37,787 nt of DNA, taken from NCBI GenBank assembly GCA_934320845.1, contig CAKRFU010000025.1, positions 1 to 37,787 of the forward strand, written 5' to 3'. This document shows, piece by piece, positions 24,213 through 32,017 of the stretch (within the stretch, counting starts at the first letter, position 1; every line of letters starts with the position of its first letter). The notes below the pieces were generated by a model, which saw nothing but the letters and a program-made list of their open reading frames with translations, did not search any database and was not told where the DNA came from. Source of the DNA: an uncultured Lachnospiraceae bacterium (GTDB lineage Bacteria; Bacillota; Clostridia; Lachnospirales; Lachnospiraceae). A program made the translations under genes and the position numbers.

Positions 24213-25133
24213 TTAAAACTCAATCTCTTTAAGGTAACGTCCAACTGCATCCTGCCATGAAGGAAGCGGTTTAAATCCGTTATCGGCAAGTTTCTTCTTA
24301 TCAAGTCTGCTGTTAAACGGTCTCGCCGCTTTTGAAACACCATACTCTCTCGTTGTAACAGGACTAACCTGAACATTTTGTTCACTGTATTCATCTCTTC
24401 CAAGCTCTACAGCCTGTCTGAATATCTCTTTCGTAAAGTCATACCAGCTTATATAACCGCCTTCGTTTGTTGCATGATAATACCCATACTTGTCAGTTTC
24501 TATCATATCGACAAGAAGTCTCGCAAGGTCAAATGTGTATGTCGGGGTTCCTATCTGGTCATTCACAACAGTAAGCTTGTCATGAGTCTTTGCAACATTA
24601 AGCATAGTCTTTATAAAGTTTGAACCATTCTTTCCAAATACCCAGGCAATTCTTACTATAAAATATTTGTCTAAAATGTCTGATACGGCAAGTTCCCCTT
24701 TAAGTTTTGAATTTCCGTAAACATTTAAAGGCTTATAGTCTTTGCAGTCAGGCTCCCACGGCTTTTCTCCCTGACCGTCAAACACATAGTCAGTGCTTAT
24801 ATACATCATAGGAACATCTATTTCTTTACATGCTTTCGCTATATTTTCAGTTCCTTCTGAATTTATCTTATACACTTTATCCTGCTTATCTTCATCTTCT
24901 GCTGCATCAACAGCCGTCCACGCTGCACAGTGAATTACTGCATCAGGTTTAATTTCTTTGATATTTTTAAGAACAGCCACACCATCTGTTATATCCATCT
25001 GAACATATGGTGCATCAATAGATGCAGCCTCTTTTAAAATATCACTCCCGATTCCTTCATAGCCACGCTTTGCAAGCTCATTCATAACGTCAAAACCAAG
25101 CTGGCCGCCAACTCCCGTAACCAAAACTTTCAT
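24213..25133 (-). CDS. rfbD: dTDP-4-dehydrorhamnose reductase
   Basis: About 306 residues, an extended short-chain dehydrogenase. MKVLVTGVGGQLGFDV contains the Rossmann GxxGQLG motif typical of RmlD. The YxxxK catalytic pair appears in PLNVYGNSKLKGE. RmlD reduces dTDP-4-keto-L-rhamnose to dTDP-L-rhamnose with NAD(P)H. The start is at 25133, preceded by GGAGTGTAAAT; the longer frame adds seven codons with no good signal. Third gene of the rfbA-rfbB-rfbD unit. Confidence 0.95.
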   Translation of the reverse strand: MKVLVTGVGGQLGFDVMNELAKRGYEGIGSDILKEAASIDAPYVQMDITDGVAVLKNIKEIKPDAVIHCAAWTAVDAAEDEDKQDKVYKINSEGTENIAKACKEIDVPMMYISTDYVFDGQGEKPWEPDCKDYKPLNVYGNSKLKGELAVSDILDKYFIVRIAWVFGKNGSNFIKTMLNVAKTHDKLTVVNDQIGTPTYTFDLARLLVDMIETDKYGYYHATNEGGYISWYDFTKEIFRQAVELGRDEYSEQNVQVSPVTTREYGVSKAARPFNSRLDKKKLADNGFKPLPSWQDAVGRYLKEIEF

Positions 25134-25203
25134 ATTTACACTCCATTCCTGCACTGTCTGCTGCGCATATATGAATCTTTATATTTTTTAATATTGTAGT
25201 ACA

Positions 25204-26226
25204 CTACTTTCTGTTTCCGTACATTTTTTCATAATAGTTCTGATACTCTCCTGAAATGATAGTCTCCCACCATTCTTTATTATCAAGATACCACTTTATT
25301 GTTTTCTTTATACCGTCTGCAAACTTTGTCTCAGGAAGCCATCCAAGTTCATTGTGAATTTTTGTAGGGTCAATTGCATAACGCATATCGTGTCCTTTAC
25401 GGTCTGCAACATATGTGATAAGACTTTCTGGTTTTCCAAGTTCCTTACAGATAATCTTAACAATGTCTATATTTGTCATCTCATTATGTCCGCCGACATT
25501 GTAAACCTCACCGACTCTTCCGTTGTGAATGATAAGGTCAATCGCACGGCAGTGATCCTCAACATAAAGCCAGTCACGCACATTCTCACCTGTTCCATAT
25601 ACCGGAAGCGGCTTATCATTAAGCGCATTTGCAATCATAAGCGGTATAAGTTTCTCAGGAAAATGATATGGACCATAGTTGTTTGAGCAACGGCTTATTG
25701 TCACGGGAAGTCCGTATGTTCTGTGGTAAGCAAGTACCAAAAGGTCTGCTGAAGCCTTAGATGAACTGTATGGACTGCTTGTGTGAATAGGCGTTTCCTC
25801 TGTAAAGAAAAGGTCAGGTCTGTCTAACGGAAGGTCTCCGTAAACTTCATCTGTCGATACCTGATGGTATCTCTTAATTCCATATTTACGGCATGCATCC
25901 ATAAGCACTGCGGTTCCCATAATATTTGTGCGAAGGAAAACCTCAGGGTCTTCAATAGAACGGTCAACGTGACTTTCTGCTGCAAAGTTTACTACTATAT
26001 CAGGCTTTTCTTCCTCAAATAATTTATAAACCGCCTCACGATTTGTAATATCCTCTTTTACAAATCTGAAATTTGGATTATCCATAACCGGCGCAAGTGT
26101 TGAAAGATTTCCTGCATACGTCAGACAATCAAGACAGATTATGCGATAATCCGGATATTTATTTAACATATGAAAAACAAAGTTGCTTCCTATAAATCCT
26201 GCTCCGCCTGTAACTATAATATTCAT
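25204..26226 (-). CDS. rfbB: dTDP-glucose 4,6-dehydratase
   Basis: 340 residues. NAD-binding GGAGFIGSNF at the N terminus; STDEVYGDL contains the catalytic Thr-Asp-Glu of dehydratases, and YSSSKASAD is the Tyr-Lys pair. The C-terminal region has YNVGGHNEMTNIDIV. RmlB converts dTDP-glucose to dTDP-4-keto-6-deoxyglucose. The ATG follows GGAGGAACAATATAA. There are 89 nt between it and rfbA, with a small hairpin. Confidence 0.97.
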   Translation of the reverse strand: MNIIVTGGAGFIGSNFVFHMLNKYPDYRIICLDCLTYAGNLSTLAPVMDNPNFRFVKEDITNREAVYKLFEEEKPDIVVNFAAESHVDRSIEDPEVFLRTNIMGTAVLMDACRKYGIKRYHQVSTDEVYGDLPLDRPDLFFTEETPIHTSSPYSSSKASADLLVLAYHRTYGLPVTISRCSNNYGPYHFPEKLIPLMIANALNDKPLPVYGTGENVRDWLYVEDHCRAIDLIIHNGRVGEVYNVGGHNEMTNIDIVKIICKELGKPESLITYVADRKGHDMRYAIDPTKIHNELGWLPETKFADGIKKTIKWYLDNKEWWETIISGEYQNYYEKMYGNRK

Positions 26227-26264
26227 TTATATTGTTCCTCCATAAACTATTTCTAAAATTATCA

Positions 26265-26287
26265 CTTCTTGACTTTTAGTCAAGAAG
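26265..26287. repeat. Intercistronic hairpin between rfbA and rfbB
   Basis: A 10-bp perfect inverted repeat, CTTCTTGACT and AGTCAAGAAG, closes a 3-nt loop (26265-26287). No T tract follows on the minus strand, so it is not a standard terminator; it could tune the ratio of rfbA to the downstream genes or protect the mRNA from exonucleases. Confidence 0.6.
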
Positions 26288-26315
26288 CATCGCTCCCTCG
26301 CTTTTGCTCAGTACA

Positions 26316-27212
26316 CTAGTACAAATTCTCCTGATATTTTCCATCAAGTACATCTTTGAGATACTGGCCATACTGGTTTTTCTTCATTATCTCATATACT
26401 TTTAAAACTTCCTCCTTAGAAATCCATCCGTTAAGATATGCTATTTCTTCAAGGCATGCTATCTTTCTGTGCTGATGCTGCTCAACCGTTTTAACAAAAT
26501 TTGTCGCTTCTACAAGACTTTCATGTGTGCCTGTGTCAAGCCATGTAAATCCCTGCCCCAAAAGTTCAACATTTAAATTTCCCTCTTCGAGATAAATACG
26601 GTTGAGGTCAGTAATCTCAAGTTCCCCTCTTGCTGACGGCTTGAGGTCCTTAGCATACTCCACTACTTTATTATCGTAGAAATAAAGACCCGTAACACAA
26701 TAATTGCTCTTAGGCTTCTCAGGCTTTTCCTCAATAGAAACAGCCTTTCCGTTCTTGTCAAATTCTACAATACCAAATCTTTCCGGGTCATCGACATAAT
26801 ATCCGAAAACTGTTGCACCTTTTCCGTTCTCTGCATTCTTAACAGCTTCGTTGAGACGTTTCTTTAATCCGTGTCCTGCAAAAATATTGTCTCCAAGCAC
26901 CATGGCAACATTGTCATCACCGATAAACCCAGCTCCAATTATAAATGCCTGTGCAAGTCCGTCAGGACTTGGCTGTACCTCATAGGAAAGATTTACGCCA
27001 AACTGGTGGCCGTCTCCCAAAAGTTCCTTAAATCTAGGTGTATCCTGAGGTGTTGAGATAATAAGTATATCTCTTATCCCTGCATTCATAAGCACTGACA
27101 TAGGGTAATATATCATAGGTTTGTCATATATCGGCAAAAGCTGTTTACTTGTTACTCTTGTAAGCGGATAAAGACGTGTTCCCGAACCGCCCGCTAAAAT
27201 AATACCTTTCAT
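26316..27212 (-). CDS. rfbA: Glucose-1-phosphate thymidylyltransferase
   Basis: 298 residues. The nucleotidyltransferase signature [16 protein letters not shown] begins the protein, and [27 protein letters not shown] and [11 protein letters not shown] follow. RmlA makes dTDP-glucose from dTTP and glucose-1-phosphate, the first step of dTDP-rhamnose synthesis. The ATG at 27212 follows GGAGGATTAATAAT; the frame could begin 11 codons earlier but without support. It is the first gene of the operon. A -10-like TATAAT lies just after the terminator hairpin upstream, with no convincing -35. Confidence 0.97.
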   Translation of the reverse strand: MKGIILAGGSGTRLYPLTRVTSKQLLPIYDKPMIYYPMSVLMNAGIRDILIISTPQDTPRFKELLGDGHQFGVNLSYEVQPSPDGLAQAFIIGAGFIGDDNVAMVLGDNIFAGHGLKKRLNEAVKNAENGKGATVFGYYVDDPERFGIVEFDKNGKAVSIEEKPEKPKSNYCVTGLYFYDNKVVEYAKDLKPSARGELEITDLNRIYLEEGNLNVELLGQGFTWLDTGTHESLVEATNFVKTVEQHQHRKIACLEEIAYLNGWISKEEVLKVYEIMKKNQYGQYLKDVLDGKYQENLY

Positions 27213-27267
27213 ATTATTAATCCTCCATTCGTAATAATACTCCAAATCTTTTTATTGTGATTTCATT

Positions 27268-27291
27268 ATAAAAGGTGCCCTAAGGGCACCT
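27268..27291 (-). terminator. Terminator after MerR-methyltransferase gene
   Basis: A perfect stem AGGTGCCC/GGGCACCT (27273-27280 with 27284-27291) with loop TTA, then TTTTAT on the minus strand. It lies about 20 nt beyond the stop codon, and immediately precedes the rfbA promoter region. Confidence 0.75.
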
Positions 27292-27311
27292 GCAAGCACT
27301 TTTTTTATTTT

Positions 27312-28505
27312 TTATATTTTCTTGCTCTTAACCGCCTTGAAAGCACCTGCTTCTTTTGTCACCGTAAAACCATCCTGTGTTTTTTTCTTAACAAACGCAA
27401 CAAAATCACTGTATCTGTCAACTATAAAACGATTCTGGTTTCCATGACACGAAAGAACATACGATATAAGTGACTCCGGTTTTGTAACCTCAAGGCAGTC
27501 CTCATATTCAGACCATAAGACATCCTCAAAATATTTACAAAGCAGACTGCCGCCATTTTGTTTTCCGAATTTTTCATACAATCTGTCTGCCGATAAAACA
27601 ATTCTGCTGTCAAAATCCTTTACAAGCATACTAATCTCTTTCATATGCTCACTGCCATATGTGCTGCATATAATCCTTCCACCCGGTTTTAAAACACGTT
27701 TTATCTCTTCAAAAACCTTTTTAAGATCTTCACAATAAAATAATACATGATTTGCAATAACAAGATCAAAGCTTTCATCCGGTGCATTTATGTGATGTGC
27801 ATCCATAACTTCAAACGAAAAACTGTTTCCTGCGTCTTTCATCGAACGCCTTACATCCCTTATCATTCCATCCGAGATATCCGATAAGATAACATTTATA
27901 TCATTTAAAATTCTGTGCCTGTTCATTCTCCACAGAGAGGCATCTCCACAACCAAGCTCAAGTATACTCTCCCCGGCTTTAATGTCACACTGTTCAAAAA
28001 GCCACGGAAACCATCCCTGTTTGTTTTTTGAAAATTCTTCGTGGAGATTTATTCTTGCAGAAATGTTTGATGAGTTTTGATATTGTACTTTAAGCTTGTG
28101 CTCCATTTCATTGACATTGACAAGCTGCATCATCTTACTCCAATCAACATTTTTTTCCTCATCTACAGCTTTTGCGGCATCCAGGAGTGCTGTTTTTATA
28201 AGCTCCATCTGTTCAATTTTTTCTTCAATAAGACCAAGCTGCATATGAAGTGATTCCGAGAAAAAATGTTTATCAGAATTTCTCACCGTCATTTCCTTTA
28301 TGTCTGCAAGCGAAAAACCGAGATATTTTAAAAATAAAATCTGCTGCAGCCTTGCAAAATCTTCATCCGAATAAAATCTTGCACCGCTGTCACTGACAAA
28401 AGACGGTTTTAAGATATTATGTTCATCGTAATACCTTATTGTCTTTTTAGTCACATGGGCTTTTTTTGCAAACTCTCCTGATGAATAGTACCCTTCTAAT
28501 TTCAT
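27312..28505 (-). CDS. MerR-family regulator fused to SAM methyltransferase
   Basis: 397 residues in two parts. Residues 1-115 form a MerR DNA-binding domain: YYSSGEFAKKAHVTKKTIRYYDE, then wing ARFYSDEDFARLQQILFLKYLGFSLADIKEM, and a helical dimerisation region. From about 160 on there is a class I methyltransferase: motif I ILELGCGDAS (181-190), an acidic VILSDIS strand end, FDLVIANHVLFY, and LKPGGRIICSTYG. The methyltransferase thus occupies the place of a MerR effector domain. SAM or a small methyl acceptor could serve as the ligand, but this is inference. The gene starts 19 nt after the reductase gene and is probably co-transcribed with it. The substrate is unknown. Confidence 0.9.
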   Translation of the reverse strand: MKLEGYYSSGEFAKKAHVTKKTIRYYDEHNILKPSFVSDSGARFYSDEDFARLQQILFLKYLGFSLADIKEMTVRNSDKHFFSESLHMQLGLIEEKIEQMELIKTALLDAAKAVDEEKNVDWSKMMQLVNVNEMEHKLKVQYQNSSNISARINLHEEFSKNKQGWFPWLFEQCDIKAGESILELGCGDASLWRMNRHRILNDINVILSDISDGMIRDVRRSMKDAGNSFSFEVMDAHHINAPDESFDLVIANHVLFYCEDLKKVFEEIKRVLKPGGRIICSTYGSEHMKEISMLVKDFDSRIVLSADRLYEKFGKQNGGSLLCKYFEDVLWSEYEDCLEVTKPESLISYVLSCHGNQNRFIVDRYSDFVAFVKKKTQDGFTVTKEAGAFKAVKSKKI

Positions 28506-28524
28506 ATATCTTCCTTTTATCTAA

Positions 28525-29391
28525 TCAACTGCGCTTTGCTGCCAAAAATTCAATTGCACTGTGACATGCCACATTTCCCTCCCCGACTGCTTTCGCTATC
28601 TGATAAGGTCTGCCTGTACAATCACCTGCCGCAAAACATCCCGAAACGCTTGTTGCCATTTTCCTGTCTGTTTTTATATTTCCTTCCTCCATCTCAATTC
28701 CATTCAAAAGAACATCCGCTGAAACCGACTGCTTCAAAAAGAAAACTCCGTCAATTTCAACATTTTCACCACTCTTTAACACTATCTCTTTTGCACTCTG
28801 CTCTCCACAGACAGAAACAGGCTTATCTTTTAAAATTGTTATATTGTCCGCTTTAAGCAAACTTTCAAACATCGGAAAATAATAAACTTCTTTTGCAAGT
28901 TCGGCAAGATATGACACCTCATGCTCATCCTCCCTGCTGTCACATATAACAGCTATCTTCTTTCCTTTATAGAGATTTCCGTCACATGTTGCACAGTAAC
29001 TCACACCTCTTCCCAAAAATTCTCTCTCACCGGGAATTGCTTTTACAACTTCGGCACCTGCGGCAAGGATAACCGCATCCGCCTGATATTGTTTTTTATC
29101 TGCAAGCAGTGCAAAATAACCGCCCAAATCATATATCCCTGTTATTCGTTCATACACTGTATCTATTTTCATTTCTTTAAGCTGCTTTTCAAGCTTTTTA
29201 TTAAATTCAATGCCACTTATATCACTAAATCCCGGATAGTTTTTTATGCTTACGGATTTCTGCACACTTAGACTTCCGTTCTTACTTCCAAATAAAATAA
29301 ACGTCTTATTCCTTATCTTCGCATTTATAGCTGCCGAAACTCCGGCAGGCCCATTTCCAACGATTGCTATATCCACTTTATTTGTATCCAT
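28525..29391 (-). CDS. Thioredoxin-reductase-like flavoprotein lacking NADPH motif
   Basis: 288 residues. FAD site 1 is IVGNGPAGVSAA (residues 10-21), the redox pair is CATC (Cys133, Cys136), and the C-terminal FAD segment is GDCTGRPYQIAKAVGEG. In NADPH-dependent TrxB a GGGDSAxEEA motif and an HRR cluster follow the CATC. Here that region (146-172) reads VICDSREDEHEVSYL and EVYYFPMFES, so both are lost. The protein is also shorter than the usual 310. Pyridine-nucleotide-independent, ferredoxin-linked thioredoxin reductases are known from clostridia and have just such losses; that assignment is likely but not proven. The ATG at 29391 follows GGAGGCACAT; the upstream TTG frame is not supported. 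Confidence 0.85.
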   Translation of the reverse strand: MDTNKVDIAIVGNGPAGVSAAINAKIRNKTFILFGSKNGSLSVQKSVSIKNYPGFSDISGIEFNKKLEKQLKEMKIDTVYERITGIYDLGGYFALLADKKQYQADAVILAAGAEVVKAIPGEREFLGRGVSYCATCDGNLYKGKKIAVICDSREDEHEVSYLAELAKEVYYFPMFESLLKADNITILKDKPVSVCGEQSAKEIVLKSGENVEIDGVFFLKQSVSADVLLNGIEMEEGNIKTDRKMATSVSGCFAAGDCTGRPYQIAKAVGEGNVACHSAIEFLAAKRS

Positions 29392-29421
29392 ATGTGCCTC
29401 CAATTATTTCTATATTATGAT

Positions 29422-29451
29422 GTTAGGGTCAAAAGGTATTTTGACCCTAAC
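29422..29451. repeat. Perfect 13-bp palindrome between flavoprotein and phosphofructokinase genes
   Basis: GTTAGGGTCAAAA (29422-29434) and its exact reverse complement (29439-29451) enclose GGTA. There is no T tract on the minus strand, so it is not an ordinary terminator. A partial third copy, TTTTGACCCT, lies at 29483-29492. It could be an operator, an RNA stability element or a member of an interspersed repeat. Confidence 0.75.
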
Positions 29452-29455
29452 TAAT

Positions 29456-29548
29456 GCCACGGATTGCTTCATTGCTATCTGCTTTTGACCCTTGCATCAT
29501 ATTATATCGCAAGTGTATCAAACATATCCGGTATCGTCAAACCGTGGC
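29456..29548 (-). other. Nested stem structure in the same intergenic region
   Basis: The arms GCCACGG (29456-29462) and CCGTGGC (29542-29548) are exact complements, extended by TTG/CAA after one mismatch, and enclose an inner hairpin CTTGC/GCAAG (491-495 with 509-513 of the 29-kb block). Together they would fold about 93 nt into one domain on the transcript running from the phosphofructokinase gene into the reductase gene. Whether it is a real structured RNA is unproven. Confidence 0.35.
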
Positions 29549-29558
29549 TTATAGTATA

Positions 29559-30863
29559 TCAGCATTTTTGTAAAGTTCTATCAGACTGCCACAAATAATC
29601 AGGAATGCCATCTTTATAAGGTACTTCTATCTCACCTCTTATAAGCGGTTTAATATAACCTGCAATCTCCTTTGTAACATCATTGTGTTCTTTATTTATC
29701 CACTCAATCGGCACCTTCTTTTCTATATTTGCGATACACCCAAGTTCTATATATTCTATATCATATCTATATGGCGTCTCTGACACCCTCTTTAAAACAG
29801 GAATAAAACCAGAATTGCCTGCAACAGCATACCTAGCCGCTGAAACACCCAATTCAAAAGCTTCTCTGATGTCTGTAGCTGATGCCATATGTGATGCACA
29901 ACGCTGCATAATATTTATTTCAACGCTCCTGCATTTAATTCCGATTTTGTCTTTCACCAGAATTTCAAGTGCTTTTGCGGCTCCTCCCAATTGATTGTGC
30001 CCAAATACATCCGACGTTCCAGCACTTATATAATTTCCCTCACTGTCATGTATTCCTTCTGAAATGGCAGCCATCACACAATTAGATTTTTTTAGTTCCT
30101 TTTTTACATCTTCTATAAATCTGTCTTTATCAAAATCAACCTCAGGAAGATATACAAGCTGTGGCATTTCATTAAATTCATTTCTTGCAAGAGCTGCTGC
30201 CGCCGTGAGCCAACCTGCATTTCTTCCCATAAGTTCAACAATCGTCACACACGGTATATCATAAATTTTTACATCATGCGCCATCTCTGCCATAGACGCA
30301 GCAATATACTTAGCCGCCGAGCCGTATCCCGGAGTATGATCCGTAACAGGAAGGTCATTGTCAATGGACTTTGGAACGCCTGCAAACCTTATATCTGAAT
30401 TTATACTCTTTCCATATGCCGACAGCTTGTTGACCGTATCCATTGAATCGTTTCCCCCGATATAAAAAAACATACCAATATCATTTTTATCCAGTACAGA
30501 AAAAATTTTTTCGTAAATTTCTGCCCCATCTTCAACAGATGGAAGTTTATAACGACATGAACCCAGATACATTGACGGAGAAATGGCAAGTCTGTCAATC
30601 ATTGATTTCGGGCTCCATGTTTCAAAAGTCCCGTCCGGCTGCGAAACTTTGATTTCTGAAACACTTTCTTTTCCGTTTCTTACATCCTCCTGAAACTCTG
30701 AAAGATTAATAAAACTCTCGTCCAATACACCCATAATGCCATTGGAAGCCCCAAACACTTCATACTCTCCTGACTGCGTAATCCCTGCAATAACTCCTGC
30801 AAGAGAAGCATTGATAGCAACTGTAGGTCCACCTGACTGTGCAACTAAAACTTTTTTTCTCAT
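29559..30863 (-). CDS. 6-phosphofructokinase, PPi-dependent type
   Basis: 434 residues of the PfkA superfamily. The phosphate-donor loops read GGNDS (136-140) and PKSIDND (164-170). Asp139 and Lys165 correspond to positions that are Gly in ATP-using enzymes (GGDGS, PGTIDND) and Asp/Lys in PPi-using ones, so pyrophosphate is the likely donor. DHTPGYGSAAKYI also fits the PPi clade. Such enzymes run the fructose-6-phosphate to fructose-1,6-bisphosphate step reversibly and spare ATP, which is common in anaerobes. The ATG follows GAAGGGAACAG at about 12 nt; the gene has its own promoter. Confidence 0.92.
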   Translation of the reverse strand: MRKKVLVAQSGGPTVAINASLAGVIAGITQSGEYEVFGASNGIMGVLDESFINLSEFQEDVRNGKESVSEIKVSQPDGTFETWSPKSMIDRLAISPSMYLGSCRYKLPSVEDGAEIYEKIFSVLDKNDIGMFFYIGGNDSMDTVNKLSAYGKSINSDIRFAGVPKSIDNDLPVTDHTPGYGSAAKYIAASMAEMAHDVKIYDIPCVTIVELMGRNAGWLTAAAALARNEFNEMPQLVYLPEVDFDKDRFIEDVKKELKKSNCVMAAISEGIHDSEGNYISAGTSDVFGHNQLGGAAKALEILVKDKIGIKCRSVEINIMQRCASHMASATDIREAFELGVSAARYAVAGNSGFIPVLKRVSETPYRYDIEYIELGCIANIEKKVPIEWINKEHNDVTKEIAGYIKPLIRGEIEVPYKDGIPDYLWQSDRTLQKC

Positions 30864-30913
30864 AATATTGTCTGTTCCCTTCTAAATTTTCTTATATATT
30901 ATTATCCTAATGT

Positions 30914-30942
30914 ATTATACATTACTCTTCTCATTTGGTAAA
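30914..30942 (-). promoter_or_regulatory. Phosphofructokinase promoter
   Basis: On the minus strand, TTTACC (30937-30942), 17-bp spacer, TATAAT (30914-30919), about 50 bp before the ATG. Perfect -10. The divergent MATE gene remnant begins 150 bp further. Confidence 0.7.
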
Positions 30943-31092
30943 TCTAATTTTTCAAGTAACAAATATCTATTTCTTCATGCAATATATTTAAAAATCAAAT
31001 CACAGAATTACTATTTACAAATATTTCCTAAATGATAGACTATTAAAGTATACTTAAAACATACAAAATATTTTTATAGAAGGAATATACAA

Positions 31093-32000
31093 ATGAAACT
31101 TAAAACAAGAAACATGACCGAAGGTTCAATAACCTTAAATATAATAATATTCGCTATACCTCTTATTTTAGGCAATCTCTTACAGCAGATGTATAACATA
31201 GCTGACACCTGGGTAGTCGGCAGGTTCTTAGGCTCAGATTCACTTGCTGCAGTCGGCTCAGCATATGCGCTGATAACTTTTTTAACATCTGTCTTATATT
31301 TCTTGCAGTCTCTGCAATACTTAATATTGTCCTCGATTTATTCTGCGTGCTTGTTTTGCACCTCGGAATAAAAGGCGCTGCCCTTGCAACTGTCTTTTCA
31401 CAATATGCCTCTGCAATAGGTATATGTCTCTATGCATTGTTTATAATAAATGATATTCTGCCCAAAAGAAATGATATGCACTGGAATAAAACACTTCTAA
31501 AAAACATATGCAGTTTATCCGTACTTACAAGTCTGCAGCAGTCAATAGTCGCCCAGAACTTTGGTGCGGACAAAAAAGACAGAATAAAACAAGGCATAAA
31601 AAGTGCTGCAGTTACATCATCACTTTTCTGCCTTGTTATAAGCTTTATGGTATTTATTTTTGCAAAACCGTTAATGTGTATTTTCATACAACCGTCAGAA
31701 ACAGACATTATATATGAAGGAATACGTTATCTAAGAATAGAAGGAACCTTCTATATAGGAATAGGTCTGCTTTTTCTTCTGTACGGATATTACAGAGCAA
31801 TAAACAAACCTGTAATGTCTGTCATACTAACCATTATATCACTCGGAACAAGAGTTTTACTGGCTTATCTTCTTTCCGCAATTCCTGCAATAGGAGTTGT
31901 TGGAATATGGGCTGCTGTCCCTATCGGCTGGGCACTTGCAGACATTACAGGATTTATTTATATGAAACTTTTAACCCCCACCTCATATAAACATTTTTAA
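31093..32000 (+). pseudogene. Degraded MATE-family exporter
   Basis: The region encodes pieces of a MATE multidrug exporter that normally has about 450 residues. The N-terminal piece begins MKLKTRNMTEGSITLNIIIF and runs through NLLQQMYNIADTWVVGRFLG to LITFLTS, then jumps near 31290 to a part that should lie over 100 residues further (NIVLDLFCVLVLHLGIKGAALATV), in another frame. A second, in-frame loss of about 45 residues occurs near 31547: LQQSIV is joined directly to AQNFGADKK. The rest, to the end at 32000, is intact. Ribosome entry is still good (GAAGGAATATACAA), suggesting recent decay. Not expected to give a working transporter. Confidence 0.85.
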
Positions 32001-32017
32001 CATTGTATGTTTAATAT

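Noticed and set aside
27213..27245. Earlier start for rfbA adding 11 codons
   Set aside because: The added residues are not part of the family, while GGAGGATTAATAAT directly precedes the ATG at 27212.
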